Below are positions 35,395 through 46,323 of a stretch of 64,000 nucleotides of DNA, in pieces. The stretch covers positions 45,622,284-45,686,283 of the forward strand of contig NC_091136.1 in NCBI RefSeq assembly GCF_041381155.1. The letters run 5' to 3'. The notes under the pieces were generated by a model. That model was not told the DNA's origin. It did not search any database and saw only the letters and a program-made list of their open reading frames with translations. Made by a program: the position numbers and the translations under genes. Origin of the DNA: Argopecten irradians. Lineage: Eukaryota > Mollusca > Bivalvia > Pectinida > Pectinidae. Numbering within the stretch: the first letter of the stretch is position 1; each line of letters starts with the position of its first letter.

Positions 35395-36890
35395 TTGTCC
35401 TATATCAACCAAATTTGATATATTGCTTTATATCAATGGGATCTCGGATGAGTTCATAAATGGTCAAAATCCGTCAATATTTGCAAAAGTTACGAGACTT
35501 TAAAATCGTCAAAACAGATTAATCCATGGTTTCCGCTTGATAACTTAATTATTGATCATCCGATATCAACCAAATTTGACATATTGCTTTATATCAATGG
35601 GATCTCGGATGAGTTCAATAATGGTTGAAATCCGTCAATATTTGCAAACGTTACGGAACTTTAAAGTCGTCAAAACAGATAAATCCATGGTTTCCGCTCG
35701 ATAGCTTAAATATTTGTTGTCCGATTTCAACCAAATTTTATAAATTGCTTTATATCAATGAGATCTCAAATGTCTTAAATAATGGTCAAAATCCGTCAAT
35801 ATTTGCAAGAGTAACTGGACTTTAAAATCGTCAAAACAGATAAATCCATGGTTTCCGCTTGATAACTTAAATATTTGTTGTCCGATTTTAACCAAATTTT
35901 ATGAATTGCTTTATATCAATATGATCTCGGATGAGTTCAATAATGGTTGAAATCCGTCAATATTTGCAAAAATTACGGTACTTTAAAATCGTCAAAACAG
36001 ATAAATCCATGGTTTCTGCTCGATAGCTTAAATATTTGTTGTCCAATTTCAACCAAATTTTATAAATTGCTTTATATCAATGAGATCTCGAATGACTTCA
36101 ATAATGGTCAAAATCTGTCGATATTTGCAAGAGTTACGGACCTTTAGAATCGTCAAAACAGATAAATCTATGGTTTCCGCTTGATAACTTAATTATTTAT
36201 TGTCCAATTTCAACCAAATTTGATTTATTGCTTAATAGCAATGGGATCTCGGTTGAGTTCAATAATGGTTGAAATCAATATTTACAAGAGAAACTGGACT
36301 TTAAAATCGTCAAAACAGATAAATCCATGGTTTCCGCTCGATAGCTTAAAATATTTGTTGTTCGATTTCAACCAAATTTTATAAATTGCTTGATATCAAT
36401 AAGATCTCAGATGAGTTCAATAATGGTTAAAATCCGTCAATATTTTCAAAAGTTACGCGACTTTGAAATCGTCAAAACAGATAAATCCATGGTTTCCGCT
36501 TGATAGCATAAATATTTGTTGTCCAATTTCAACCAAATTTTATAAATTGCTTTCTATCAATGAGATCTCAGATGACTTGAATAATTGTTAAAATCCGTCA
36601 ATATTTGCAAGAGTTACGGAACTTAAAATTCGTCAAAACAGATAAATCCATGGTGTCCGTTCGATAACTTAAATATTTATTGTCCGACTTCAACCAAATT
36701 TTGTGTATTGCTTTATATCAATTAGGTTTTAGATGGGTACGATACTGGTCAAAATCTGCCAATTTTTGCAAGAGTTACCGAATTTAGAATCGTCAAAACA
36801 TGGTTTCAGTTTGATATCAATGAGATGGGTTTGATACTGGTGATAATCCATCAATATTTGCAAGAGTTACGAGACTTGATAACTTCACCT
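35395..36890. repeat. 161-bp tandem array, about nine copies
   Basis: The block 'caaccaaattttataaattg' with 'tttatatcaatgagatctc', 'gtcaaaatccgtcaatattt', 'aaaatcgtcaaaacagataa' and 'atccatggtttccgctcgat' recurs every 161 bp. Two ORFs on the + strand (35625-35825 and 35947-36147) are the same peptide two units (322 bp) apart and merely mirror the repeat. The last copies, from about 36720, shorten and decay. Alternate copies show 'cttgataactt' versus 'ctcgatagctt', hinting at a dimeric higher-order unit. Satellite-like; no protein product is credible. Confidence 0.92.
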
Positions 36891-37880
36891 TATTATTAAC
36901 AATATTTTCAACTGTAAATAACTACTTTTTGTGATGCTGTGCAGGCGACACATCCACTTCCGTGGAATTCTTGTCTTTACAAATTATGATGTCACACTCG
37001 CAATCACATTGTGTCACTATCAATATCTACCTGCAATGGGAGATAACTCTGTAACATGCAAATACAGAATATTGTAAATCAGGTTCGATCTTTTGAAAGA
37101 TGTGTCACATCATATTTAATTTTCGAGATTTCTTTATCCAAAAAGAAAATTTATAATAAGTTCATATGAACTGATCGTTATCAAAAGTACGTACATTGTC
37201 ATTTCAAATACGAGCTGTTTTAGATGATATACAAGTACTTTATAAGATACACTTTCAAAAAGAGTGGTATATTTTATTATTTAGTTAGTCAAAAGTTTAC
37301 TATTCTAACCTAACACTTGTCCACAACATCTAACTGAGATCATTGTTATGTCCATTGTCCGCTACATCACATACATTTTAGAGGGATCTGTTAATAAACA
37401 CTAAAATATGTTTTTTTAAGAACAATTGTGAAAGCACAAAACCTGTTTTATATGGGTAAGCATGGCTTTTTATACATTTTCAGTCCAGTCACAAAAAGGC
37501 TACAAGAAGGATTTGAATGAACATGTCACCATATGTAAAAACATGTTGACATCTTATATAATTAAGATTTATACATTTCATCATACATATTGCTTTGCAT
37601 TAACATAATAACCATTTATAAAACATTAAGAAATCAAAGCATGTATCCGAAAATAACAAACCGCCACAAAGTAATCGTCATTCACATAATATACAATAAA
37701 TTATTTATTTAATTAACAAGCAAACGTTATGTCATACATGTATTTGAAAACATATCATATTTTGAGGGAGGTTGTGGGTGGGTGGAGACTATCGATATTT
37801 TTTTAAAATCCTACTATATTGAAACTATACAAAGCTAACAGATATCCTATACATCATTATTATGTATATGATAGATTACT
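36891..37880. other. gene-free stretch
   Basis: AT-rich and featureless to me. Confidence 0.4.
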
Positions 37881-37884
37881 ATGG

Positions 37885-38240
37885 ACATGGACGTAAAAGG
37901 CGACTAAGTATGCTATATTACCTTTTCTCTTTCTCCTAACGTTTCACTTTTGACACCTTTTCTGTGATGAAGGACCTCAGAGTTCTGTCCGTAAGATATA
38001 CATGGAAAGGATCAATATAGACACTGCCTGTTATCCAATCCTTTTGTTACTTAATAAAATGGTTTAAATTGAATTGAGATATATTAAGGTCGTTTCTTAT
38101 TCTGCATAACTCTATGAATGGAAGAAGTGGTAATTGTGTGACTAGACGGGTGTGTTGTTTTTGAAATTACAATACAGTGATATAGCACCACAAATGTGGA
38201 AAAAATCCACTTTTGCAAGGGGACACAACACGTATTTACA
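37885..38240 (+). repeat. family A repeat, degenerate
   Basis: Head block 'acgtaaaaggcgactaagta', then 'tttcacttttgac', 'cagagttctgtcc', 'gggtgtgttgtttttgaaat', 'cagtgatatagcac' and 'ggacacaacacg' in the family A order, with an unrelated interruption at about 38050-38100. Confidence 0.65.
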
Positions 38241-38419
38241 ATATTTCAAAATCACAAGCACTTACCACTCGCTGGAAGGAAATCACAACACGTACCTGAT
38301 GCAGTGGAGCATGCGCACCTAAAACTTTAGAGCTAAGCATTATGACCTCAAAATTCACAAATGTATTTCATTTAAAATGGAGAAATGTATTGCTTCACCA
38401 GTATATAGTACACTGAAAA

Positions 38420-38690
38420 CCTACCTAGTCAAGTTGACTAGGAAAATTAGTCCCCTTGACTGTCCATAAGATGACTATGTAAAAGTCAGTTGACAATACT
38501 TCCTAGTCAGTTTGACTAGCCCGACAAGTCGAATCATACTAGTCTACATAGTCGATTTGACTAATTTGATTAGTCGTGTAATGTAGATTGATTAGTTAAC
38601 TGACCATAGGATGACTACGTACAAGTCATAGTCATTCTAGTCATATAGACTATATCTATATATAGTCAAATCATACTAGTCAGCTATGGG
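38420..38690. repeat. GACTAG/CTAGTC-rich cryptic repeat
   Basis: About 250 bp densely packed with TAGTC and its complement GACTA, many as head-to-head or tail-to-tail pairs such as 'ctagtcaagttgactag' and 'ctagtcagtttgactag'. Spacing is irregular, so this is not a simple tandem array. It could form several small hairpins. Origin unknown. Confidence 0.75.
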
Positions 38691-38989
38691 TTCCACACTA
38701 GGAATGAAACTGTTCGACCAACTGGAAATAAAATTAATTCAAAACACTACATGATCCGATCTAATCCATACAATATCTATAAGATTGATAATCTTTGAAA
38801 TAATACAGTAGATATTTAACAGAGTCAATACACTTCACACGATCAAGAAATTCTGCTTTTGTTTTTTGTTTGTTTTTATTATGTTGGTTTTTTTTTTTTT
38901 TTTTTTTTTTTTCGTTTTTGGTTTTTGTGTTTTCATTTTTTTTTGCGCATTTCCTTTTTCCGCCTTCCTATGAGCTCAAATGGGCGCCC

Positions 38990-39970
38990 CATACGACATC
39001 CTAAACAAGAGACCCAGATGGCCGGTATCGCTCACCTGCTTTGTAATGACAAGTAACGTTCTCATTACAGGTTCATTGCCCTTTTCTGAAGAAATTTAAA
39101 TATTTACCTCTCTCTAATTTCCCTATTTGGCCCCACTCATTCTTTTCTAGGGGGTCAGAGCCAAAATTTATACAAAACTGTTCCCTTTCACCAGAGGATG
39201 TTTCTGGCAAAATTCGGTTACAATCCATGCAGAACTCCATGACAAATAGTGATTTAAAGAATTTACCTCTATTTCCGCTATTGGGCCCCGCCCCTCCTGC
39301 CCCCGGGGGTCAGAGCCAAAAATATACAAACTCTGTTCCCTTTCCGCCATAGATGCTTCTGGCCAAATTTAGTTATAATCCATGCAGAACTCTACGACTA
39401 GTAGCGATTTAAAGGATTTACTTCTATTTTCTCTATTGGGCCACGCCCCTCCTACCCACGGGGGGGTCAAGCCAAAATTTAGAAGAAAAAAGCTATGTTC
39501 TCTTTCCTAAGAGGATGTTTCTGGCCGAATTTGATTATAATCCATGCAGAACTCTATGACTAGTAGCGATTTAAAGAATTTACCTCTATTTCAACTATTT
39601 GGCCCCGCCCCTCCAACCCTGGGGAGTCAGAGCCAAAATTTATACAAAATCTGTTCCTGTTCCCAAGAGGATGTTGCTGGCCAAATATGGTTACATTCCA
39701 TACGGAACTCTATAACAAGTAGCGATTTTTTGGATTTACCTTTATTTTCCCTCTTGGGTTCCGTCCCTCCAACCCCCGGGGTCAGAGCCAAAATATTTAC
39801 GAACTCTGTTTCCCTTCCCCCAAGGATGTTTCTGGCCAAATCTGGTTACAATCCATGTAGAACTCTATGACTAATAGCGATTTAAAATAAATGTTGACGG
39901 ACGGACGGACGGACGGACGCCGAGCCATGACATAAGCTCACTATCCCTTCGCGCCAGGTGAGCTAAATTA
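38990..39970. mobile_element. pearl-like element with about five tandem units of 155-158 bp and an (ACGG)n tract
   Basis: The left end is 'aaacaagagacccagatggc' followed by 'gctcacctg' (39030-39038). The core is tandem copies marked by 'cgatttaaagaatttacctc', 'tattgggccccgcccctcc', 'gtcagagccaaaa' and 'aagaggatgtttctggcc'. (ACGG)n follows at 39896-39919, then 'caggtgagc' (39955-39963), the inverse of the left-end motif. A core of roughly 160-bp tandems with an (ACGG)n microsatellite is how the bivalve pearl family is described (from memory). No protein frame is conserved across units. Confidence 0.75.
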
Positions 39971-40524
39971 TACATATCTGTGAAAAAAAATATATCTCTG
40001 ATAGGTAGTGAAAATTTATTATTTAATGAATATGACACATAGAGCTTTTGCATATACTATAAGTCTTTTTTTTTCTTTTTTAACGTGTTGAAGTAAATGT
40101 AAAATGTAGCATATGGCGCTACGTCTATCTAATAAGGTTAGACAGACGACGGTTGTATGGATATCATTTGTCTATATCGGTATGATGTTATGTTGTCTCA
40201 AGGTCAAGGTTTCTCGTAAAAAAGATCCGGGTTCATTTCGCATCAAAACAGGATCGAAGTCACCCACCCGATGCGATGTCGTAAATATTAACTTTACATA
40301 AAATGCCAAATAAATCTTGTACTGTATGAATGTTCGGGTGTGCCATGTTAACTACTTCAAATTGGGCAGTTCACTCCAGAATTTACACAAACTGGTGCTG
40401 TTGGTACTGTCGGTAAAGTGGTCAGTTACCCTTTTGGAACACCTAATTATTTGTCAGCACAGACGTTATTTATATTAAATTTTGTTTACTACATATTTCG
40501 TATGTATTTTTATTTCTTTTACAG

Positions 40525-40861
40525 GAAATGGGCACATATCTGCTGTTAGTTTTGAGTATGATCCTGATATCAAACACATTAGCAACGCACACGGCATTTG
40601 CTTGGAATTACGGAGTTATGTTTGACGCCGGAAGCACAAGTTCAAAATTAAAAGTTTACAAATGGCCGACTCGATTTTCAACCGCCGAGACGTTTGATAT
40701 AGATCTAATATACACCAAACGGATCAAACCTGGTATAAGTGACTACGTTTACCGTTTAGACGGTATTCCTGGATATTTAGGGGAAATGCTGACTGATGCG
40801 AAAACGATAGTTCCTCAAAACCTGCACCATTCCACGCCACTCTTCATGATGGCGACTGCTG
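40525..40861 (+). CDS. ENTPD: ENTPD exon with start codon, ACR1 and half of ACR2
   Basis: A T-rich tract and ACAG end the upstream intron at 40524. GAA precedes the ATG at 40528. The hydrophobic N-terminus MGTYLLLVLSMILISNTLA is followed by ACR1. The exon ends MMATA plus one base, with donor GTAAGA at 40862, a phase 1 junction splitting the ACR2 glycine codon. Confidence 0.92.
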
Positions 40862-43800
40862 GTAAGAATTTTACACTTTTTTTAAAAATTGATCTTACAA
40901 TCAATGTTTAAAGACGAAATAGCCAATACCTTAACCTATATGTCTCTATTGAGTCTACTTCTAAGATAGAAAATTTTGCATATACATGTACATGTATGAA
41001 TGGGCATGCCGTTTGAACGGGTTTGGGTGTGTTGTTTGGTGTCTTCAGCGGCATGCTTCAGTGATATAGTACTATAAAAACGACAAGAGTTCCACTAAAA
41101 AGACGATACAACACGAATATACACATGCACAACACCCCATACATAGGAGGGCGTCCTTAAATGACCCTGACTGTTTATAGGACGTACATAGGACAAACCA
41201 AACAAACCCAACCTTTACCTCCTACCTCTAGGTCATTAAATTACTTGCTTCATAGATAAAACTGTAACTTCTGCATAATTGCATGATAAAAAGGCGACTA
41301 AAGGTGAAGTGTTAATTTTGGCCCTCTTGTGGTCATGACCGATAAGCATTATCTTTTGTTGACATACCATGATGGTATCGTTCATAGTTTGTTATGGGAA
41401 GAGAGCACTATGAAAAGGACAATGATTCCACAATTCAACACGGCCATACCACAGTCTCTGAAAACCAATATGTATCCATCATACAAAATATAAGAGAGAC
41501 CGTCCTTCAATAATTCTAGCCCTATTAAATATGACTTTATATGATTCAGCAGCCAATGAACCGTTATTCACTGTAGAGGACGAGTAGTAAGTCGAATGTA
41601 TTGTGGAAGCGTATACTTCAGTATCAAGTAACATACCATCAACCACATTACACTACCAACGAAATAGTATTCCATTCTAATGATGGTGTGATCAGTTAGA
41701 TTAATGTCTCATTAACACAGTCTTGCCTCTCGTTTATGCGATGTGCCACGTTAGTAAAGTGCGGGGTGCGTGTTTTTGGAGACAGCAGTAAGTTCCAGGC
41801 GCCCGATCCTTTTATACCGAGAGGTACACAGGAGCGGAAACTACCATTTTCACTAACTCGGTCAAGGATCAGGACTCAGAACCTTTCTCACAGGTTCTTT
41901 AATTTAAAGAAGAAACGATATTAGGTCTTTTTTGACTGATGAGATGAATCAATTATTCGGATTTAACAAAAAATTGTCTATTTGAATAAGAATGGTTCCT
42001 ATTTGACGTTTTCTATCTTCAATAATTATTATTTGACTTGGTGAAAAACTAATGGGCTGAGAAAAGGACACAACAAATATATGGTCATATTTAATTGATA
42101 ATTCTAAAATAGTTTGACCTGGATTTGAGTCATCCTATATATATATAAATCCGATGCAATACAACCAAACGCGCAAAAACATTTAAAAACATTTTTTAAT
42201 TCAATTTAATCGTATTGTTGATTTATAAAGGTTTGAGAGTGTTACCAGAAAGTGACGCCATTGCACTGATGACGTCAGCACGAACTTACCTTGCAAACTC
42301 CAGTGTCAACCCATTCATATATAACCCACACACCGTAAGGATCCTTTCAGGGGAGGAAGAAGGCGCGTATGCCTGGATCGCTGCAAATTACCTCAGGAAT
42401 TTCTTCAGCTCCAACAGGTATGGCTCGCAGTCTCTTCTATACACAGGTGTTGATATGTATAAATATGCAGCTAGGGTAGACACAGCTAACAGGTAAGCGA
42501 TACTAGCTGGTCCAAACTGAACATGCATTCATTTTCAACAGTTCGTGCCAATTATACGTATTCATTTTCTCTGTCCACATTTCTATTCGGCTCCGTTGGC
42601 CAATTGAGATTCAACAAAATGTCAAGTTAGATTCGACCTCGATATTGTTAATAAATGTATATGTAGTTGAAATTAATATGTATTAAGTAATATTTATATT
42701 GATTTCTGAATAACTTTGGTACAGCAGTTGTTGAAAGTCGATACTTGTAAACATGCCTTTATTTTAAAATGGTCGACATGAAAGTTACTATTATTGCCGA
42801 ATGGAAGTCTGAAAATGCATGAACCGTTCTCGGAAGAGTTTGGACAGGTGTTAGGTAGTTACGGTAGTCGCATGACGTTTACGACAGCGACGTTACAATG
42901 TCGGCTAACTTCGGCTTGTTTGACTAAATGGGGCCCACCTACCGATGTTCATTATTTATTTGATATTTTATCAAAAGTTTCCAAATCATTATCGCTCATC
43001 GATTTAGTCCTGTCTATGCATTATTTACAACTGGATTTTTTTTTTCAAAATTCTTCTAAATCATGCAAAAAATAAAACAGATACCGATATTGAGACAATT
43101 TCATATGAAGTCCTTCATTTTGGTCTGTATTCGTCAATACAAACTTTGTCTTTACATGTGGCATTTAAAACATGATAAAGGACATACAAGTACAGTAAAA
43201 CCTGTCTTAGCGACCACTTCTGTATAAAGACCACTTTTCTAAGGTCCCAAATGACAAATTTTAACATAATTCAAATTGTGTATAAAGACCCCTGGACATA
43301 AAAATCACCCCCCTGTCCATTGGGTGGTTTTTATAGACAGGCTGGACTGTTGTTCCTATATGTACATCCTAAGATAATAAATAATGACCTGGCGTCATTT
43401 TCGAATTCTTTGGTTACTTTATGGTTCAAGTTATGACTTAATAAATGTTTCATGCCTGATACGGAAAAAAGTTGGATTCAAAAATTCTGTTGTGTACCAA
43501 AGGGTAAAAACGGCAGAACATATTTGATACATGTTAATGAAGCAGCCGATGCGTTAGCCATTTATTAAGCCATGTTTCTGGCTAAAATATTTTTACTGTG
43601 AAAAATGATACCCGAAAAGATATTCTTTATTTTAGTGACAATTTAAAACATTGATGATGCTTTTCAGGCCGCCATCACAAGCTGTCGGTGTACTTGAAAT
43701 GGGAGGAGGCTCCACTCAGATAACCTTCGTCCCAGACGGCCCCATCCTCGCAAACATGTTCCCAGTGCGCATGGCAGGTGTGACGTATTACCTCTACGCC

Positions 43801-45915
43801 CACAGTTACCTTTATTACGGTCAAAATTACATGGCTCATAGGGTTCGGCGATACCTGGAGGAGGAACGTCCCATGGACACTGAGCTGTTTAACCCGTGTA
43901 TGCTTAGAGGTGAGTTAGCTTTACCGACTCTCTTTCCTATTCTCGTACCGCATGGACAAATTATCTACTGGTGAATGACAGTGCTCTGATTACTCGAAGT
44001 CAACGAGGGATTTAGTTCGAGAAATCGAATAAAGATATCTACAAAATCTTTTTAAAGTGTTATAGTTTTAATTCGGCACTAAAGGAAAAGGAAAAGGTTG
44101 GTCAAGCTTCATTTAAATGTTTTCGAAATTTCTACTTGCACATTCCACACAAAGCATTTCCAAACGCTGTAAAAGGATAATTTGGTTTTCTTTTTCAGGT
44201 GACAATAAGTCTTACAAAACTGAAGAGGGTTCCACTGTGATTTTTCGGGGAGACAGTAACCCGACAAAGTGCCTTGAAATCATAAATAGTTTCCTCCAAA
44301 GTGCCGACGAAGACTCGTGTTACCCCAAACCATGCGCCATCGGTCAGATCTATCAGCCATCACTAGGAACAGACACATTCTTTGCTATATCTGCATATGT
44401 CTATGCTCCCACCATACTACGGGCACTGGATACGTTCGGAAGGCTCCAAATTCAAGCAATGAATGTATCAGCCCACGAATACTGCAAAATGGTAAGAAGT
44501 TCGTATCTCTATCAACGTGTAAGTCGTTTTATTCTCTAAATACCACAGGTTTGGACTATATGAATGATTGCTGTTCTCGTGTCTGCCGGACTTATTTCCG
44601 GTTGATATTCACCACTTTATTTCGATGTAACTCCACATAGACCAATGATGTTCAAGTGTCTTCAGTAATAAATATTCGATATAAACTACCAATATAAAAA
44701 AAAAAAAACTATGTCTCCTACCATCTCGTCTTCGTTTAAGGATTTATTTTTAATCATGGTAAGACTTTTATCAGTGAGTTACCTCATGACAAGATTGATT
44801 TGTGAGTGTCTGAAATATTAGATATGTACCATACAAAATATATTTTCCAACGCCGTTTTTCATTGATTTAAATAAAAAGTCTAAATATTTCACTGAACTA
44901 TTATACATTAAGTTGCAGAGGATAGTGCTATTGCATTGATAAATTCATTTTTTGATTAGAACCTTTTATTACTTTTCATGTTTTTACGTTCTTTTACAGA
45001 CTTTAGCTCAAGCTATGAATTCAACTAAAACCCAAGCAGAGTATGCTTCCGGTTATTGCATGATGGGACTTTACATCCCCTCTTTATTGACGACGTCCTA
45101 CGGTTTTCCTTCAAGTACTCAGAGAATACAAGTAACAGACAAGATAAAAGGGGAATCCGTAGGTGAGCTGACTTTTTGTTTTTATCTCTGAAAATTGATT
45201 ACAATGGAATCACAAATTAATGGAGGCACATTTTCGCCTGCAATGCAATTGTTTGCTATGTTGATATCGCATTATAGATATTGATTTTCCTGTATAAAAA
45301 AGAACTGTATCGTTGAACTGGCTTTAAACCAGAAATACTGGTATCTATCAGTGTATAAAACCCAAATTGCAAGTAAATAAAATATAAAAAAAATCTGACA
45401 ACAAAACATGTTTTCAAAAACAATTAAACAATTCGATATTTGCAAATTTGCATGATAATTACCATGAATTGCTTGGACATTACTAGAAGAATGGAACCAA
45501 ATGCTCCAGAATAGCAAGTGTGGTATGCCATATCCGCGAAATCCGACATTAATACCAAGATCGAATCTGAAACACATTTACAGTCAGTGAAGCAAAATCG
45601 CCTGTAAAACCAGTTAAAATAGTTATATCTACACTGTACATCGCCTCGTACCATCGTATGATATTGTAAAATATTATCTGATATAGGTATTTTAAAACTT
45701 GGTTGTTTATGTATTGCTTATTGCTTGTTTATTTGTGTATTTTAGATTGGGCACTGGGCGCCGTGTTATATGAACTTGAACAAAAAGAATATTATAACTG
45801 GCTAGAGACATGCGGTCAGGTGTCAGGGGCCCAACGACAAGTGGCAACCCCTCTTATATTGGTGTTGTTTGGAATTGTGACTTTCTTCTTAACACAACAA
45901 CATGATATATTGTGA
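40525..45915 (+). CDS. ENTPD: ectonucleoside triphosphate diphosphohydrolase (apyrase/CD39 family), six exons
   Basis: Join 40528-40861, 42231-42492, 43668-43909, 44199-44491, 45000-45162, 45746-45915. All introns are GT-AG, frames are kept throughout, and the product is 487 aa, the family's usual size. It would hydrolyse nucleoside tri- and diphosphates outside the cell or in the secretory lumen. All five apyrase conserved regions are present: ACR1 MFDAGSTSSK (31-40), ACR2 MATAGLR (108-114), ACR3 LSGEEEGAYAW (150-160), ACR4 LEMGGGSTQITF (208-219), ACR5 DWALG (432-436). Residues 4-19 are hydrophobic (signal peptide or anchor). Residues 467-481 form a hydrophobic C-terminal segment before a short tail, suiting a membrane or lipid anchor. 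Six or more Cys lie in the C-terminal half. ACR4 has Glu where the family has Asp. The ATG sits 3 nt after a strong 3' splice site, so a 5' UTR exon lies upstream, not found. The exact paralogue is uncertain. Confidence 0.93.
40862..42230 (+). other. ENTPD intron 1 with two family A insertions
   Basis: The 3' half of family A lies at about 40990-41220 ('gggtgtgttgtttggtgtct', 'cagtgatatagtac', 'gaccctgactgtttatagga', CAAA tail). A more degenerate copy follows at about 41265-41530, from the 'aaaggcgactaaa' head to the 'gagaccgtccttcaataatt' block. A 62-codon ORF at 41736-41924 has no motif. Confidence 0.7.
42231..42492 (+). CDS. ENTPD: ENTPD exon with ACR3
   Basis: Acceptor ATAAAG ends at 42230. 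The exon completes the Gly of ACR2 and continues LRVLPESD. ACR3 follows, with the Glu before Gly (residue 155) at the position of the family's catalytic base. The donor GTAAGC is at 42493. A second donor, GTATGG at 42418, would shorten the exon by exactly 75 nt and keep the frame. Confidence 0.9.
43195..43352. repeat. dispersed repeat in ENTPD intron 2
   Basis: 'acctgtcttagcgaccactt' and 'tgtataaagaccac' open a repeat that closes with 'gggtggtttttatagacagg', a rough inverse of its beginning. This wording is familiar from repeats in marine invertebrate genomes (recalled, not checked). It lies wholly within the intron. Confidence 0.55.
43668..43909 (+). CDS. ENTPD: ENTPD exon with ACR4
   Basis: Acceptor CTTTTCAG ends at 43667. 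The first base completes the split Arg codon, then PPSQAVGVLEMGGGSTQITF. The exon ends at LR plus one base, with donor GTGAGT at 43910. Confidence 0.92.
44199..44491 (+). CDS. ENTPD: ENTPD exon, central C-terminal lobe
   Basis: A long pyrimidine tract and CAG end at 44198. The exon encodes GDNKSYKTEEGS through 'KCLEIINSFLQ', a Cys pair 'CYPKPCAIGQIYQPSL', and 'FFAISAYVYAP', the aromatic/Ala stretch common in the family. It ends after a complete ATG codon (phase 0), with donor GTAAGA at 44492. The preceding intron is the shortest (289 bp). Confidence 0.92.
45000..45162 (+). CDS. ENTPD: ENTPD exon, YCMMGLYI block
   Basis: Acceptor TTTTACAG ends at 44999. It encodes TLAQAMNS, then 'SGYCMMGLYIPSLLTTSYGF', the conserved Cys-Gly-Tyr-Ile region before ACR5, ending GESV plus one base. 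Donor GTGAGC is at 45163. Confidence 0.92.
45746..45915 (+). CDS. ENTPD: ENTPD last coding exon, ACR5 and C-terminal hydrophobic segment
   Basis: Acceptor GTATTTTAG ends at 45745. The exon completes an Asp codon and gives DWALGAVLYELEQ (ACR5), then a hydrophilic linker with one Cys. The hydrophobic stretch PLILVLFGIVTFFL and a seven-residue tail end at a TGA stop (45913-45915). Confidence 0.92.
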
Positions 45916-46061
45916 TAAATGCTCTTTGGTCTAAACTACCCTTCAGGAAAACATGACGTGATATCATTCATAAATTTATTGACAGGGTCATCTGTCGATT
46001 TCAAACCTTTTTACAGGTAAAGGAAAAATGTAAATGCCAATATAAAATACCTTTTCTTTAG

Positions 46062-46121
46062 ATGCATGCTTTCTCACTTACAACCCAGGAGATTACTACA
46101 CGAAATCCAATAACTCTGTAG
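46062..46121 (+). other. orphan 60-nt exon-like segment downstream of ENTPD
   Basis: A good acceptor (CTTTTCTTTAG, ending 46061) and donor (GTGAGC at 46122) bracket exactly 60 nt. Read in the phase left by ENTPD exon 5, it is open and encodes DACFLTYNPGDYYTKSNNSV, ending in the same phase 1. It lies after the ENTPD stop, so it is not in the main transcript. It may be an alternative exon with further exons not found, a leftover of a neighbouring gene, or chance. Confidence 0.25.
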
Positions 46122-46317
46122 GTGAGCATTACAAAAGTTCATCAATACGGTCGCTGAGTTGAGGGAGAATTACAAAATATTCAGAACAGCGAAAAGTTGA
46201 TAACATATTCCACTTTGCTGATATTTAGAATTCGCAGGAATTGCTTGGATGTAGCCCCCAACAACTTTATATTAGTTACCCCAATGTTGATACCAACCAA
46301 AATACAAACAATACGCA

Positions 46318-46323
46318 AATAAA
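46318..46323 (+). terminator. ENTPD: candidate ENTPD polyadenylation signal
   Basis: First AATAAA found after the ENTPD stop, about 400 nt downstream. The placement is plausible, but single hexamers are common in AT-rich DNA. Confidence 0.25.

Noticed and set aside
35625..36147. Two similar 66-codon ORFs (MKSVNICK...)
   Set aside because: They are the same stretch of the 161-bp tandem repeat two units apart.
38859..39056. Phe-rich ORF
   Set aside because: Produced by a long poly(T) tract running into the left end of the pearl-like element.
42794..43075. 93-codon ORF within ENTPD intron 2
   Set aside because: ENTPD exons join in frame without it, and it lacks a matching splice phase and family motifs.
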